Origin: Rhodocollybia butyracea
Lineage: Eukaryota > Basidiomycota > Agaricomycetes > Agaricales > Omphalotaceae
Length of the DNA stretch: 64,000 nucleotides
Direction: 5' to 3'
NCBI GenBank assembly: GCA_015501585.1
Contig: JADNRY010000229.1
Location: forward strand, 1-64,000
Below the pieces are notes generated by a model. That model saw only the letters and a list, made by a program, of their open reading frames with translations, searched no databases and had not been told where the DNA came from. The position numbers and the translations under genes were made by a program. Each line of letters begins with the position of its first letter. Within the stretch, counting starts at the first letter, position 1. This document shows, in pieces, positions 53,555 to 64,000 of the stretch.

Positions 53555-54357
53555 TTATGACAATTCTAACATAGCACTACTGGTCAAACTGGGCTCACTA
53601 GAAGGAAGGAACAAGGGATTTTTGGGATCAGGGAGGAAGGAACAAGGGCTTCGAACAGGAGCATTACCACCCACGGAACCAACAGTGTCAACGGCAGTAT
53701 CCATACCATTGTCCACAACCACGGAAACATCCAAGTTGATGATACTAGGTGGCACCACACCCTCAGCAACTGCTACTTCAGCGGAAGAATCCTTGTCTTT
53801 GAGCTCATCCACCTCAATCTCATCCTCATTTTGATTACCAAAAATCTCCCCATTGCTCATATACTCAAGGTCCTCCATGTTCTCTGGCAGTAGAGGCGCA
53901 TTTACGACAACATTGGGCAATGATTGGACCCCTACCGAGATTCTCGCCGTCAAAGTAACGGGCACCGTGGGCACTGCAGGAGGGGAGGAAGGATTGGCAA
54001 GCAGCAAATAGCTCACAGATGAACTGACGGTCCTGGGAATGGTTGGTGAGCTGGGGGAATCAGCAACAATGTCTAACCCATCTAGTAGACCCCTAATTGC
54101 TTCCCGGGAGAGGAACCCTGAGCATTGCAAAGGTTTTGCAACGGGAACAGGTTGGAAGTGAACTGGAGATCACAACCATACTGAATTGTACAATCTTGAT
54201 TGAATATCGGCTCAATGGCAGATATAACTGTCTCAAAACCAGCGTTCCTGGCCAATGTTTGCTCAGTCCGACTGCTGGTGGAACACTGTAGAAGGCAACA
54301 AATACAAATGTGGGGATATTGCAAATCAAAATCTTCCAGAACCACATGAAGGGCCAA
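53555..54357 (-). CDS. long antisense ORF between gypsy Pol and its 3' LTR
   Basis: The minus-strand frame 54130-53555 is open for 191 residues: FLSREAIRGLLDGLDIVADS, a Ser/Pro/Val-rich middle, PENMEDLEYMSNGEIFGNQN and the acidic DEIEVDELKDKDSSAE. A second frame upstream (54357-54082, LHVVLEDFDLQYPHICICC, then IEPIFNQDCTIQYGCDLQFT) overlaps it around QNLCNAQG. One indel or a small intron would join the two. It runs opposite to the gypsy element (chromodomain and LTR are plus). I know no function; it could be an element accessory or antisense gene, or a gene the element inserted beside. Confidence 0.5.
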
Positions 54358-54541
54358 CTGGGATCAACAGGCCTCCTTAGTGATGGAAGGAACAGTGTCA
54401 GAAAGAGCGGAAAAAATTCAACCCTGCATGATGACTCAATTGCAGATGCCTTACATATCCCAACAATGCCAGCAGCACCCGAGTCACAATTGCCGTCTGG
54501 ACATTGCTCCTTGAGGGCTCAGAGCATAAAAAGGGGGGTAA

Positions 54542-55180
54542 TGTCATGCCACATACTCCCACACTTTGTTGCGCATCATTTTGCCTATCCCGTCCTTGCA
54601 TACCATCCCACCAATCCTGCTTGCAGTGGTTCCTTATCAATTGCGCTAACTGGTATCTATGATTGGTCATTCTGACTCATTCTAATAACACTAACCACCC
54701 AATTCCTGTCCTCCAAAAGCCTTTGTTCTATGATAAGGCATGTCCTTGTATTCTTCCCGTTCCCGCTCATTCCTTGTAGTTCTTCCCTTTCACCTTAACC
54801 AACCGCCAAGTACTTTTCACAACCTTGTACAAATCCCTTACCCTTAAATACCCAGTCAATATCATCTGTACAATAGATTTGCTATATTGAAACAACCCCC
54901 AGTTACCAACTCATTTCTTGACTTATCAGTTTCTTTTACTCAGTTTCTTCACTACATCGTTTTCTTCACTCTGCAATATACTCCTTTCAATTCTGATTCA
55001 TTGTGCTCTGTCAAAGTTCACTCTATCACTCTCCCGGTTCCGCTCATACGTTCCACATCATTGCTATTCCCAGATTGAGTACACTATCCTTGAATAATCT
55101 TGTTGGGAACATTCCGCCGCTTCTATTCAAAATAGTACTATCTTATCCCGTCGCAATAAGGATCCGCCTAGATCCTTACA
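54542..55180 (+). repeat. 640-bp LTR of the chromodomain gypsy element, right arm
   Basis: TGTCATGCC...GATCCTTACA, preceded by AAAAGGGGGGTAA. It contains a TTAAATACCC box near 54845 and a CT-rich leader. Flanked on the right by AGTATTTGAAACC of the tandem repeat. Only one LTR per arm is present. Confidence 0.85.
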
Positions 55181-56829
55181 AGTATTTGAAACCTATATAT
55201 GGCCTATCTGTATCTTTGCCACTTCATATTGATGGTCTATGTGAAGCCTCCACTGTGTAGTGTATCTATACCCTGTTTGTGGCTTTGTTGTAGCCTATTT
55301 GTAGCCTTGGCCTAACCTATTTGCAACCTCCATGTAGTGTATCTGTAGGCTAGCCTTGGTGTTACCTATCTGTAGACTATTTGTAACCTTGGCATCAAGA
55401 CCACAGCCTCATTGTCGGCAGCATCAGCAGTTGGTTATTGCATCATCATCCTCCTATTCATACATGCATGGGTCATCCTGCGTCAATGTAGTATTTCTGA
55501 TACCTTTCTGTAGCTTTGCCATTTCATACCTATGGTCTAGGTGAAGCTTTCATCATTAGCCTATCTCTGGCCTATGTAACTTTGTTCCAACCTATTTATA
55601 GCCTTGGCATAGCCTATTTTCAACCTCCATGTAGTCTCTTTCTAGCTTCTTCATAGCATTGGTGTTGCCTATATGTGCCCTATCTACAGCCTATTTGTAG
55701 CCTTGTTGTTGCCTATCTGTAGCTATCTGTAGATTATCATTGCATATCCATGGTCTATTTATAGCCTATCTATAGCTTTGCCATTTACTATCCATGGTCT
55801 ATGTCAAGCCTATCTATAGCCTATGCATAGCTTTGTTGTAGCCTATTTGCAACCCCATGTAGTCTGTCTGTGGTCTCTTTGTAGCCTTGGTGTTGGCTAC
55901 CTGTAGCCTATCCTCAGCTGAGCTGTAGCCTTGGTGTTTCCCCTATCTATCAGTAATACTGCCCTTGGCACTTATATATCTTTACATTACAATCACATGA
56001 TAACACAATTATAACTTGACCTTCTATAGTACTTTTAGGTCTCTCTCTCTGTTTCTCTATTTCTCCCTCTCAGGCTGAGCATACCTTCACTCCCCCTTGA
56101 CAGGTCACTCAACTCACATCTAGAGATATAAGATCCCAGTTGGCGGGTCACCCAACCCTTGGCAGGGACACAGCCATAACAACCCAATATGACCAGTCTT
56201 GCTTTCCTCTTGTCTCTATACCAAGGCTACAGATTGGCTGAGGATAGGCTACAGGTAGCCAACACCAAGGCTAAAAAGAGAGAACACAGACAGACTATAG
56301 ATAGGCTATGGATAGGCTATATGGATGTCACAAATAGGCTATGTCAAGGCTACAAATAGGCTATAGATAGGCTACATGGAGGCTATAAATAGACCATGGA
56401 TATGCAATGATAATCTACAGATAGCTACAGATATGAGTAGGGTATGGATAGGCTATATCAAGGGTACAGATAAGCTACAGATAGGCTACAAATAGAGTTC
56501 AAGTAGGCAACACCAGGGGTACAGATAGGCTATGGAAGGGATACAGATAGGCTACTCTGAGGCTACAAATAGGTTACATCAAGGGTACAGATAGGCTATT
56601 CCAAGGCTACAAATATGCAACAGATAGGTGACACCAAGGCTATAAATAGAGTGTAGATAGGCTACAGATAGGCTATTCCAAGGCTACAAATATGCAACAG
56701 ATAGGTGACACCAAGGCTATAAATAGAGTGTAGATAGGCTACAGATAGGCTATTCCAAGGCTACAAATATGCAGCAGATAGGTGACACCAAGGCTATAAA
56801 TAGAGTGTAGATAGGCTACAGATAGGTTA
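55181..56829. repeat. 11-bp tandem repeat module, right arm of second pair
   Basis: TAGCC polarity to about 55935, insert 55936-56219, then GGCTAC polarity. Near the right end a 71-bp unit (AGGCTATTCCAAGGCTACAA start) is present three times in tandem (about 56590-56829) but once in the left arm. Confidence 0.85.
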
Positions 56830-57177
56830 TGTTGGATATTCGGTCCGCGGTATATGGCCGCCGGTATGTACAGCTCCAATACTGAGTAGATATCAGACCC
56901 GAGTTCTTATCATTTGTTTTAACTTTTATTTCATTGATACGGATTTCTACTTATACTGTCCGTATCGACGTTCCCTTCTTTTCCTCAGCCTTCATCACTT
57001 CTGGCTGAGGTATGTCTGTTATACTTATGCTTTATGCCATTTATGCTCACACTATACCTATAGCTTAGTTGTACTACGTACTAATGTGTCTCTTAGGTAT
57101 GGTAATATGATTTAGCCTTCATCACTTCTGGCTGAGCTTAGTTGTACTACATACTAACGTGTCTCTTAGTTCTAACA
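56830..57177 (+). mobile_element. 348-bp solo LTR (Copia-type ends)
   Basis: TGTTGGATATTCGGTCC...GTTCTAACA, with GGTTA duplicated at 56825-56829 and 57178-57182. It contains a direct repeat of CCTTCATCACTTCTGGCTGAG...GTACTAA.GTGTCTCTTAG (two units of about 95 bp apart). Absent from the left arm. Confidence 0.9.
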
Positions 57178-57482
57178 GGTTACAAGTAGGCAACACCAGG
57201 GGTACAAATAGGCTATGGATGGGCTACAGGTAAGCTACTCCAAGGCTACAAATACATATGCCAACTTCAGGTTGACTTGAGTTAACCTGGGTAGATATGC
57301 CAACCTCAGGTTAATTAGAGTTGACTTCAGTATATAGGCCAACCTCAGGTTAACTTAAGTTGACTTGAGTATAAGGCCCACTCAAGCCCTAACTTCAGGT
57401 TGACTTGAGTTAACAAAAGTTGACCAGAGTATATATATCAACCTCAGGTTTACTTAAGTTGCTTTGAGTATCAGGCCCAAAT

Positions 57483-59760
57483 TGAGGTACTTAGAAGCTC
57501 TAGTGGATATAAACTCTTCACAGGCTTCTGGCTCGAACAAGCTGAACAATAACAATTCCTCCCAAGGCTCCGGACAGCAACCAAAAAAGCCTTGGAACAA
57601 CAACAACAAATTGTTCAGGTTCCGGTTTCAACAAATCTGGATCTTCGGTCAGCTCTGCACCAAAGCCCTATGCCAACCTTCTCGGCGCCGACGGTTGCCT
57701 CAAGCCCTCCAAAGTGGAATGCCGAAAGAAGGGAGGCCTGTGCATGATTTGTGGTGGAAAGCATAAAGCGGAGAATTGCAATAAGAAGAGGTCAGGGGAT
57801 TCTCATGCCCGGGCCACTTTGACCAAGGAATCTGTGACTAATCTGACTGATACCGGTTCGGAAAAATAGTCCGCAGCTCCTGGACCCGGTATGAAACGGG
57901 AGCTGCGTTGATCAGGTTTGTGCCTCTGGGGAAGTTTATCTCAATGCATCCGCTCTTTCCAATTATGAAAGATCACTTACAATTTCTTTATCTACTGAAT
58001 TCCCTCGTCCCAAAGATTCTGATGAATCTTCCACTCTCTTAAAGTTTATTACTCTCGTAGACTCTGGTTCTACCGATTGTTTCCTTGATTCCCATTATGT
58101 CAATTTAAACTCTATTCTAACCTCTTCGATTCTGCCAATCAATCTCCAACTCTTTGATGGTTCTCTTTCTCCAAGACCAATTTCCGAAGTTGCGACTTTG
58201 GAAGTTTGGTTTCTGTCCGGCAAGCTGCTACCTCTGGCATTTTATGTCACTTCTTTGGACTCATCTTGTAAAGCTGTTTTAGGATAGAGTTTCTTGTCCC
58301 GCTACAATCCGTTGATTGACTGGGTCACCAGAACCATTACTTTCCGTAACACTGAGCACCCTGTTTCTGCTCAGATGTCTTTGCTTTTCGGATCCGCGTT
58401 AGGACCAAAAGCACCGGTTTCCTCTTTGAAACCAACCATTCTTCCGAGTCAGTCGGCAACTCCGCCGCCGATTCAAAGATGCTCTTGCCAACCTCGTCCT
58501 CTATCAGACAGGTTTCCTTTCGAACCAATCTATTCCTACCCTTTGGTTGCACAGATGGCTTTGCGTTTGGAGACTTCTGAAGTCGATATTGCATTAGTCT
58601 CCGCCACCTTCCATAGGGCTTGTCAAGACTCAGGTAGGGAATCGACTCTTCTCTGGGTTATTGACCCCGAAGTTTCGGCACACTACACAGTGTCTGGTCC
58701 TTTGGCCAGGAGTGCTTCTTCTGAAGCACTTCCAATCCCTAGAGACTATCTTGACTTTGCCGACGTTTTCAATGAAGCTGCATCCAAGGTTCTTCCTGAA
58801 CATCGTTCTTTTGACCTCAAAATTGATCTGGTGGAAGGTGCTGAGCCTCCGCTTGGTTGCCTTTACCCTCTTTCTCTGACAGAGCAGCAGGCTCTTCGCG
58901 ATTTCCTGGACAAGCAACTCACTACCGGTGTCATTCGACCGTCTTCCTCTCTGCATGGAGCTCCGGTCCTCTTCATACCGAAGAAGGACGGGAAGCTTTG
59001 GCTTTGTGTGGACTTCCAAGGATTGAACAAGATTACCAAGAAGGATTGCTACCCACTTCCTCTGATTTTGGACCTATTGGATGCTCCGAAAAAAGCTAAA
59101 ATCTACACCAAACTCGACTTGGCTCACGCCTACCATCTTGTTTGGATTGCCAACGGTGATGAATGGAAAACAACCTTTCGGACCCAATGGGGTTCCTATG
59201 AATGGTTAGTTATGCCCTTCTGCCTTACTAACGCCCCAGCGGCTTTTCAGAGGTTCATTAACAACATATTCTCATGCACCCATTCTCATGCATTGGGAAC
59301 CAAATTGTCCACTTATCTTGGAAACCGACGCTTCCAATTACACCTTAGCGGCTATCCTCTTGATCCGACTCTCAGATGGAGAAATCCATCCCATTGCTTT
59401 CCTCTCTCAGACCTTCCAGGCCGCCAAGCTCAACTACAACACTCAGGACAAAGAGCTTTTACCGATATTCAAGGCCTTTAAAGCCTGGCGGCACTACCTC
59501 GAAGGCTCCGGAGACCCAATCAATGTTGTGACTGATCACAAGAACCTCGAGTATTTCTCTACAACTAAAGTACCAACTTGGCGACAGGTTTGGTGGTCTG
59601 AATATCTTCATACCTTCAACATGATCATTTGGTTTTGGCTGGGAAAGCTCGGTGAGAAACCGGACTCAATCACTAGACGTTGGGATGTCTACCCAAAAGA
59701 GGGGGATAACGGCTACACGCAAGTTAATCGACACAACTTCAGACCCATATTTACTAACGA
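57483..59760 (+). pseudogene. Ty3/gypsy Gag-Pol remnant, RT palm and thumb deleted
   Basis: In order through several frames: a Gag tail with Asn/Ser linker, and a zinc knuckle recognisable as C.ICGGKHKAENC around 57745-57785. The aspartic protease LVDSGSTDCFLDS lies near 58050-58090. An uninterrupted frame from 58294 gives the protease end, then reverse transcriptase FIPKKDGKLWLCVDFQGLNK, LDLAHAYHLVWI, and WLVMPFCLTNAPAAFQRFIN. At about 59275 the frame breaks. The next frame begins in the RNase H part (LILETDASNYTLAAILLI, then VVTDHKNLEYFSTTKVPTWR). The YxDD catalytic loop, thumb and connection, about 170 residues, are deleted. It reaches GEKPDSITRRWDVYPKEGD and then a MITE. No integrase follows. 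Non-functional. Confidence 0.88.
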
Positions 59761-60134
59761 CATCAGGAAAAGCTGTTTTTGCCTAGATGACCCCAGAGTG
59801 GCCTAAAGCAAACTAGGTGACCTATGAATCCTATGGCATCCTAGGAATTTGGGCTTGTCCCTTGCCAGTCAAGGCTCTTGAGGATTCCCTAGGCAAGCCT
59901 AGGTTTGCCCAGGTTTGCCCAGGTGCTCCTGGGGAACACCTGGGGAACACCTGGGGAACACCTGGGCAGACCTAGGCTTGCCCTGGGTTTGCCTAGGATA
60001 CCCTAGGGAATCCTCAAGAGCCTTGACTGGCAAGGGACAAGCCCAAATTCCTAGGATGCCATAGGATTCATAGGTCACCTAGTTTGCTTTAGGCCACTCT
60101 GGGGTCACCTAGGCAAAAACAGCTTTTCCTGATG
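59761..60134. mobile_element. 374-bp palindromic MITE (CATCAGGAAAAGC family)
   Basis: The complete, best-preserved copy: two arms of about 165 bp are near-perfect complements around a centre of three GGGGAACACCT units (about 59927-59960). It is inserted in the gypsy remnant. Pol-like text (FTND before, EQL after) continues across it, with a possible CGA duplication. The ends share GGTGACC(C)CAGAGTGGCC and TCCTAGGAATTTGGGC subterminal blocks with the other copies. Confidence 0.85.
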
Positions 60135-60276
60135 CCAAGGGTTCGAGCAACTATTGTACGTGGGTTTTTCAAACTCCGAGCTGATGCCGGTTGCATTCCG
60201 CCCTGTGGGAAGTTATTAGATAGATAAGGTCAAGAGATGATAAGACATGGCCTTGCAGTAAGATTTAAATGAAACG

Positions 60277-60771
60277 ATGAGCTCAGATGAAGACATGGAT
60301 ATATCTGACAATGATATAGAGATTGGCATGATTCCGAGTACACCGTTTCCTTGCACGCCTGCCCAACCTGTTCAACTGTCCAAGTCAATTCCATTCTCTT
60401 ACACACTCACCCAACCTACTACTGGATTCACTCCTGGCACATACTACTATATTCCTACACCAGGCATCCATCCCACTCACACACCCTTTATATCAGCTAT
60501 ACCCATCTCACCCTCTGAGGCCACTCAGTTTGCATCTCAGGAGTCCTACTCACGGCTTCGATCCCTCCCAGCAAGTCAATCACAGATTGCAGGTGGTATC
60601 GAGGCAGAGAGAACTAAAGTCAAAGATGTCAATCTTCTAAAGGTGGAAAATATACTCAATGCGATATCGCGTGAAGCCTGGACAATTGGAGAGTTTCTTT
60701 ACTTCTTCTCTCGTGCTAAAGATGGCATTACTGCATCTCGGTGGCTACCCCAAAACGGCGAAATCAACTGA
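60277..60771 (+). CDS. hypothetical ORF, possible start of a DUF6589-type TE protein
   Basis: 164 residues. An acidic start (MSSDEDMDISDNDIEIG) is followed by a Thr/Pro-rich region and a helical block ILNAISREAWTIGEFLYFFS then RAKDGITASRW. The last block resembles the N-terminal helix of large fungal transposon-associated proteins (L..I...GWTLGEFLY..F), but the rest of such a protein is absent. The ATG at 60277 follows gypsy debris. Weak assignment. Confidence 0.35.
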   Translation: MSSDEDMDISDNDIEIGMIPSTPFPCTPAQPVQLSKSIPFSYTLTQPTTGFTPGTYYYIPTPGIHPTHTPFISAIPISPSEATQFASQESYSRLRSLPASQSQIAGGIEAERTKVKDVNLLKVENILNAISREAWTIGEFLYFFSRAKDGITASRWLPQNGEIN

Positions 60772-60836
60772 GTTGTTAAAAGTTAATTCCTAGATTATAG
60801 TAGGCATGAAGAAACTTGAAGTATTAGAAAGGCTTA

Positions 60837-61190
60837 CCATATCTTCCTCCAAGCCCTTCGTTGGATATACAATGATACAAATAGCATCCTTTGGGATTTT
60901 GTGATCTAAGCTCTGCTTGAGATCATGACAATCTGGGAGTTTCGCGAGTTCCTGCAACAGGACCATAAATCCAGAGAAGTAGGTTGTTTTCCCTTCGCCT
61001 GTCCTAACCACAGAAACAACATTGTAGCCATCCATGGCCTTACAGATTCCTTCAAGTGCATAATCGTGTATGTTGTGCTTAAAGCAAGGTTGGATAAGCT
61101 GTCGGATGTGAGCTTGATTTTGCAGTGTTGAGAGGCCCAAAGGATGTTGATGACCATTTGAATCGTCCAGCATGCAATAAATAAACAAAA
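60837..61190 (-). pseudogene. RecQ-like DEAD/DEAH helicase, N-terminal fragment
   Basis: The minus strand reads HPLGLSTLQNQAHIRQLIQP, then YALEGICKAMDGYNVVSVVR, then the Walker A motif TGEGKTTYFSG and motif Ia IIVYPTKGLEEDM. It ends at a plausible GTAAGC donor at about 60836. The DEAH box, helicase C domain and zinc/WH regions are not found beyond. RecQ-type helicase fragments of this form are common passengers in Agaricomycete repeat regions. Confidence 0.7.
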
Positions 61191-62640
61191 GTTGTGAACG
61201 GATGAATCAACAAACATGTCCAAACGCGCCCACATGAGCCTGACGTAAGGTTCCCACAGGCCTGAATGGAAGCGGCATCAGGTCGGAGTATGAAAAATCT
61301 GCATACGGTTATTGCTTGAACCCTTGCCACCAGGCTATGGCTTGAAGTTGTACGTAGCATAACTCAAGTTAATACTACCACATTACTGCTAGCTAGCGAG
61401 CCTTGGGCATACCAGCGGACCCCTTGGGCCTCTCCATTGGTCAGAGCTCCACTGACTGGAATATTTTGACCCAATCAAGAACACCATAGTCAATTCCATG
61501 CATGGATTCTGCCTTTGTATTTTTCAGCGACATTGTCAAGATATTTGGGGAATAAGTGTTAGTTGCAGGACTGCGATGGATTATGGGAACAGGCGGAGCC
61601 TACTGATGAACAAGTACTTCATGGAGAAAAGGTTCATGCAAACTGGTTCTAATTCTGCTCTCGAGGGCCTTTCCACCAAGATTTTATGGTATTTAGCAAT
61701 ACAGAGTATCAGCGAAGTAAGAAGTGGCTAGTCAACTCTCCTCAACAGATTGTGAGTGCTTCTTTGTCTCTTATTCCGCAAGCTATTTATCTATCCAAAA
61801 TGTTAGCGCATCAAGCAAGGCTGGGGTACTCCTCCTCCGCCAGCTCCACCAGAAACAAAAGGTATATATGACCCAGCTCAGAAACTTCGGTATCTTTATG
61901 AAAATGGGGCAAATAAGACAATGCTCAGGACATTTGAAACATCTCTAATAAAAAAACCTCACTGACAAACTACAGCTTCCTGTCACAACCAAAACAGCAA
62001 AAGCCTCGAAAAACAAGTCAGAATTGATTAACACTCTCTTACAACTTGTACATCTTATTTATCCTCAGCCTATGAATATCAAATTCTTTGCAGCACAATC
62101 TCAAAACAAAAACCAGTTCTCTTTTATACCTACCAAAGCTGCCTCCACCACCACCACCAACAATTGCTTCAGTCTTTGAAGCCATGAGTTCCAAGATCAA
62201 GAAATTGGGGTTTAAAACTAGTTGCTCTAACTAAATTTATTTTAGCTAGCCTGGCTGGCAACGGTATGTTATTGGCATGTTCTCATTTCCAAAAATGCTG
62301 TGATTGCTCTTTACATCAGGTACCGCAAATCTGGATTTTTGTAAAGCTGAACACAGAACACAGGAGGAGAAAAAAGCAGAATAATTGAAAATGCAGGAGT
62401 ATATCTTGTTAAATGTATGCCTCGTTTTTCAGTATCGTGAAGTCCTAATTCTTACTACGACACAAAGGGGACCTCAGCTCAGAAAAAACTAACGACAATG
62501 GCAGGACAAAGCAAAATCTAAGATGGGGGGAGTTCTCGGGAAAGAAACGCTCCCGGAAATACGGCCAAACTGCGACTCCCATCTGGGACCAATGCTGCTT
62601 GTGCGCGACCTGTGGAAGTTGCACAAGGAAAGTTCGACAC
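61191..62640. other. unassigned; short coding scraps
   Basis: Open pieces at 61498-61731 and 61686-61871 read DFMVFSNTEYQRSKKWLVNS and similar, without a recognised family. The rest is AT-rich. A transposase remnant is possible, since a CACTA-type fragment follows. Confidence 0.3.
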
Positions 62641-62689
62641 TCTGCACTGCCAACCTACCAATCATTCAGATTCGTCTTTGGGGAGCTTT

Positions 62690-63115
62690 CGCATGATGAT
62701 TGCAAGTACAAGATGCTCATGAACTTCATGCATCTAGTCACCGCTGTCAGGGTGCCAATATGAAAGCCTTGTCCGAAGGCAACAACTGTCAATTTGAGAC
62801 CTCCATGCGTACATATTTGAGTGGATTTCTGGACCTTTATCCTCATACTGACATCACTCCTTACCAACATATGATGCTACATTATGGGTCTTTTTTGAGG
62901 AGATTCGGACCAGCTCATGGCTGGCGATGTTTCCCATTTGAGCGTTTTGATTACATTTTGCAGAACATTCCTCGCAATACTAGAATAATAATTGGCAAAA
63001 AAATGTTCGCGAAAAAACAAGATGTGGTGCAGGCAAAGTTGAATGTAGCTATATGGTGCGAGATTCCTTCAGGTCCGTGAGATTCAGACTCCTTCCCATT
63101 CGCTCTACAAGCTTT
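62690..63115 (+). pseudogene. CACTA (EnSpm)-type transposase C-terminal fragment, DUF4218-like
   Basis: The frame at 62700-63080 contains FETSMRTYLSGFLDLYPHTD, ITPYQHMMLHYGSFLRRFGP and AHGWRCFPFERFDYILQNIP. The LYP...TPYQH..LH...L..FGP.H.WRCFPFER.N..LQ.I arrangement is the signature of the DUF4218 region in CACTA transposases of plants and fungi. The catalytic TNP2 part, expected upstream, is not seen. A frame change near 63065 continues for a few residues. Confidence 0.75.
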
Positions 63116-63174
63116 TACTACTAGTAGACCAAGATGCCGATTTTTTGATGTATTACTTAATCTTGAACTTTAAT

Positions 63175-63625
63175 CTATCTTTTTTTAAGCTCGCAGAGCG
63201 ACTGGTGTAATATGCGTGGGAGCGTTGCGCTTGTTTGGCACCGGCGCCTTTTTAGACCAAAAATAATCGCAGCCACGCGTTTCCCAGTTCTTGTCGCTCT
63301 CATCGGAGCCATTCCCATCCTCGAATAAAACTTGTGTGACCCATGGCTGAGATGGTACATTTGAAATACTGAACAGATCATCCAAATCCGAGCTGTCATC
63401 ATGTCACTTGGTGGTTCCTCATTGAATGTACCAGTTTCAGCCTAGTCTCCTATAAGCAGACAGAACACGACGATCAATGAACTGATGTGTGTAACGTCTG
63501 CGACTTAGGTCGGCCCGATTAGCCTGGCCAATTAAGCGCCCATTTTCCCAGGCATTTAGCTTAGGTAATTTAGCTTGTAGTGCGAAAATTTCACAGTTTT
63601 TTTCATCTGTCCGTACATCAGACAC
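63175..63625 (-). CDS. hypothetical, possibly two-exon small ORF
   Basis: The frame at 63625-63437 (MSDVRTDEKNCEIFALQAKL, then LSRRRYTHQFIDRRVLSAYR) and the frame at 63385-63185 (MDDLFSISNVPSQPWVTQVL, then GCDYFWSKKAPVPNKRNAPT) are both open with reasonable codon content. A GTACATTC...GACAG intron between them is possible. Not recognised. Confidence 0.3.
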
Positions 63626-64000
63626 ATTAGCCTAGTGTACAATACTACTAACACGCATACAAAGCAGTTTGAACACAAAACCCAAGTAAGAATTCACTGC
63701 AAAGCAATTGCCGAAGACGTTGCCGCCTTAGATTCTGTACTCTAAACGGACAGGCTAAGCCGCCGATATCAAATAGGTAGACTAGTTTCAGCCTGGGTGT
63801 GTCGTCGGTGAATAGAATTTGCATCTAAAAGTGTGGTCACAAGATTGGACAACAAGGGGCAGAGTACCCTCATGAGATTCTCAATGGAAAACTCCTCCAA
63901 CTGCTCTAGTGTTGCTGTCCTAGCTCTGAAGTGGAAACCGTGCTATTTTTCTACAAGTTGGAGGAGTTCTGCTCTGTAGAGCTCCTTCATTGTATTTCCT
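63626..64000. other. unassigned DNA at the window end
   Basis: No frame or repeat identified. CAACTTGTAGAAAAATAGC and CTCCTCCAACTGCTC words do not pair with anything else seen. Confidence 0.3.

Larger units (their letters stand above)
51872..57505. repeat. right arm of the second large inverted repeat
   Basis: Mirror of 38409-41645 about 47710 after removal of later insertions: solo LTRs at 51916-53042 and 56830-57177, and a triplicated 71-bp unit at about 56590-56829. The segment of about 53125-53857 has no counterpart on the left. Confidence 0.85.

Noticed and set aside
60138..60160. GGGTTCGAGCAAC resembling a tRNA T-arm
   Set aside because: No matching acceptor, D or anticodon arms can be folded around it. 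It is residual gypsy pol sequence next to a MITE.

Overview
The window has no core metabolic genes. Everything recognisable is a transposable element, a piece of one, or repeat DNA. The host is almost certainly a filamentous basidiomycete, probably an Agaricomycete. The evidence is spliced ORFs with 40-55 bp introns (GTAAG...CTAAY...AG), a KDZ transposase remnant head-to-head with a TET/JBP-type ORF, and Ty3/gypsy, Copia, PIF/Harbinger, pogo-like and CACTA-type fragments of the kinds that fill Agaricomycete repeat islands. It reads as a heterochromatic, possibly pericentromeric or subtelomeric, TE nest.

Layout. 1-2.1 kb: a partial retroelement copy, then a four-exon ORF with two RNase H1-N/viroplasmin-like modules and one in-frame stop. 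2.4-6.6 kb: a decayed divergent pair, TET/JBP-like dioxygenase N-terminus (-) and internally deleted KDZ transposase (+). 6.6-14.4 kb: blocks of a degenerate 11-bp tandem repeat (GGCTACAGATA) mixed with short TIR elements and LTR scraps. 14.4-18.7 kb: an LTR element with 200-bp LTRs and CTCAG target duplication, carrying only a gag and a truncated intron-containing copy of the 1-2 kb gene. 15.5-29.9 kb: a giant palindrome, about 6.35 kb arms and a 131-bp spacer, whose right arm alone carries a young gag-only Copia element with identical LTRs. 31.8-34.8 kb: a nearly complete PIF/Harbinger transposon with both genes. 35-38 kb: repeat blocks and nested MITEs. 38.4-57.5 kb: a second inverted repeat pair, diverged by later insertions, whose arms hold a chromodomain gypsy end with a long antisense ORF. 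44-51 kb, between the arms: a 656-bp TIR element, a pogo-like element and gag fragments. 57.5-63.6 kb: a decayed gypsy Pol, a 374-bp palindromic MITE, a RecQ-like helicase start and a CACTA-type C-terminal piece.

Many insertions could be bounded by target-site duplications: CTCAG, CAAGT, TGA, AGGGTATCC, AGGATACACT, TA, CCTCA and GGTTA. These give a relative order. The 11-bp repeat came first and was invaded by LTR elements. It was then duplicated as inverted copies, and single arms later received further insertions. Boundaries come from reading the sequence by eye. Family names rest on motif recognition without database searches.
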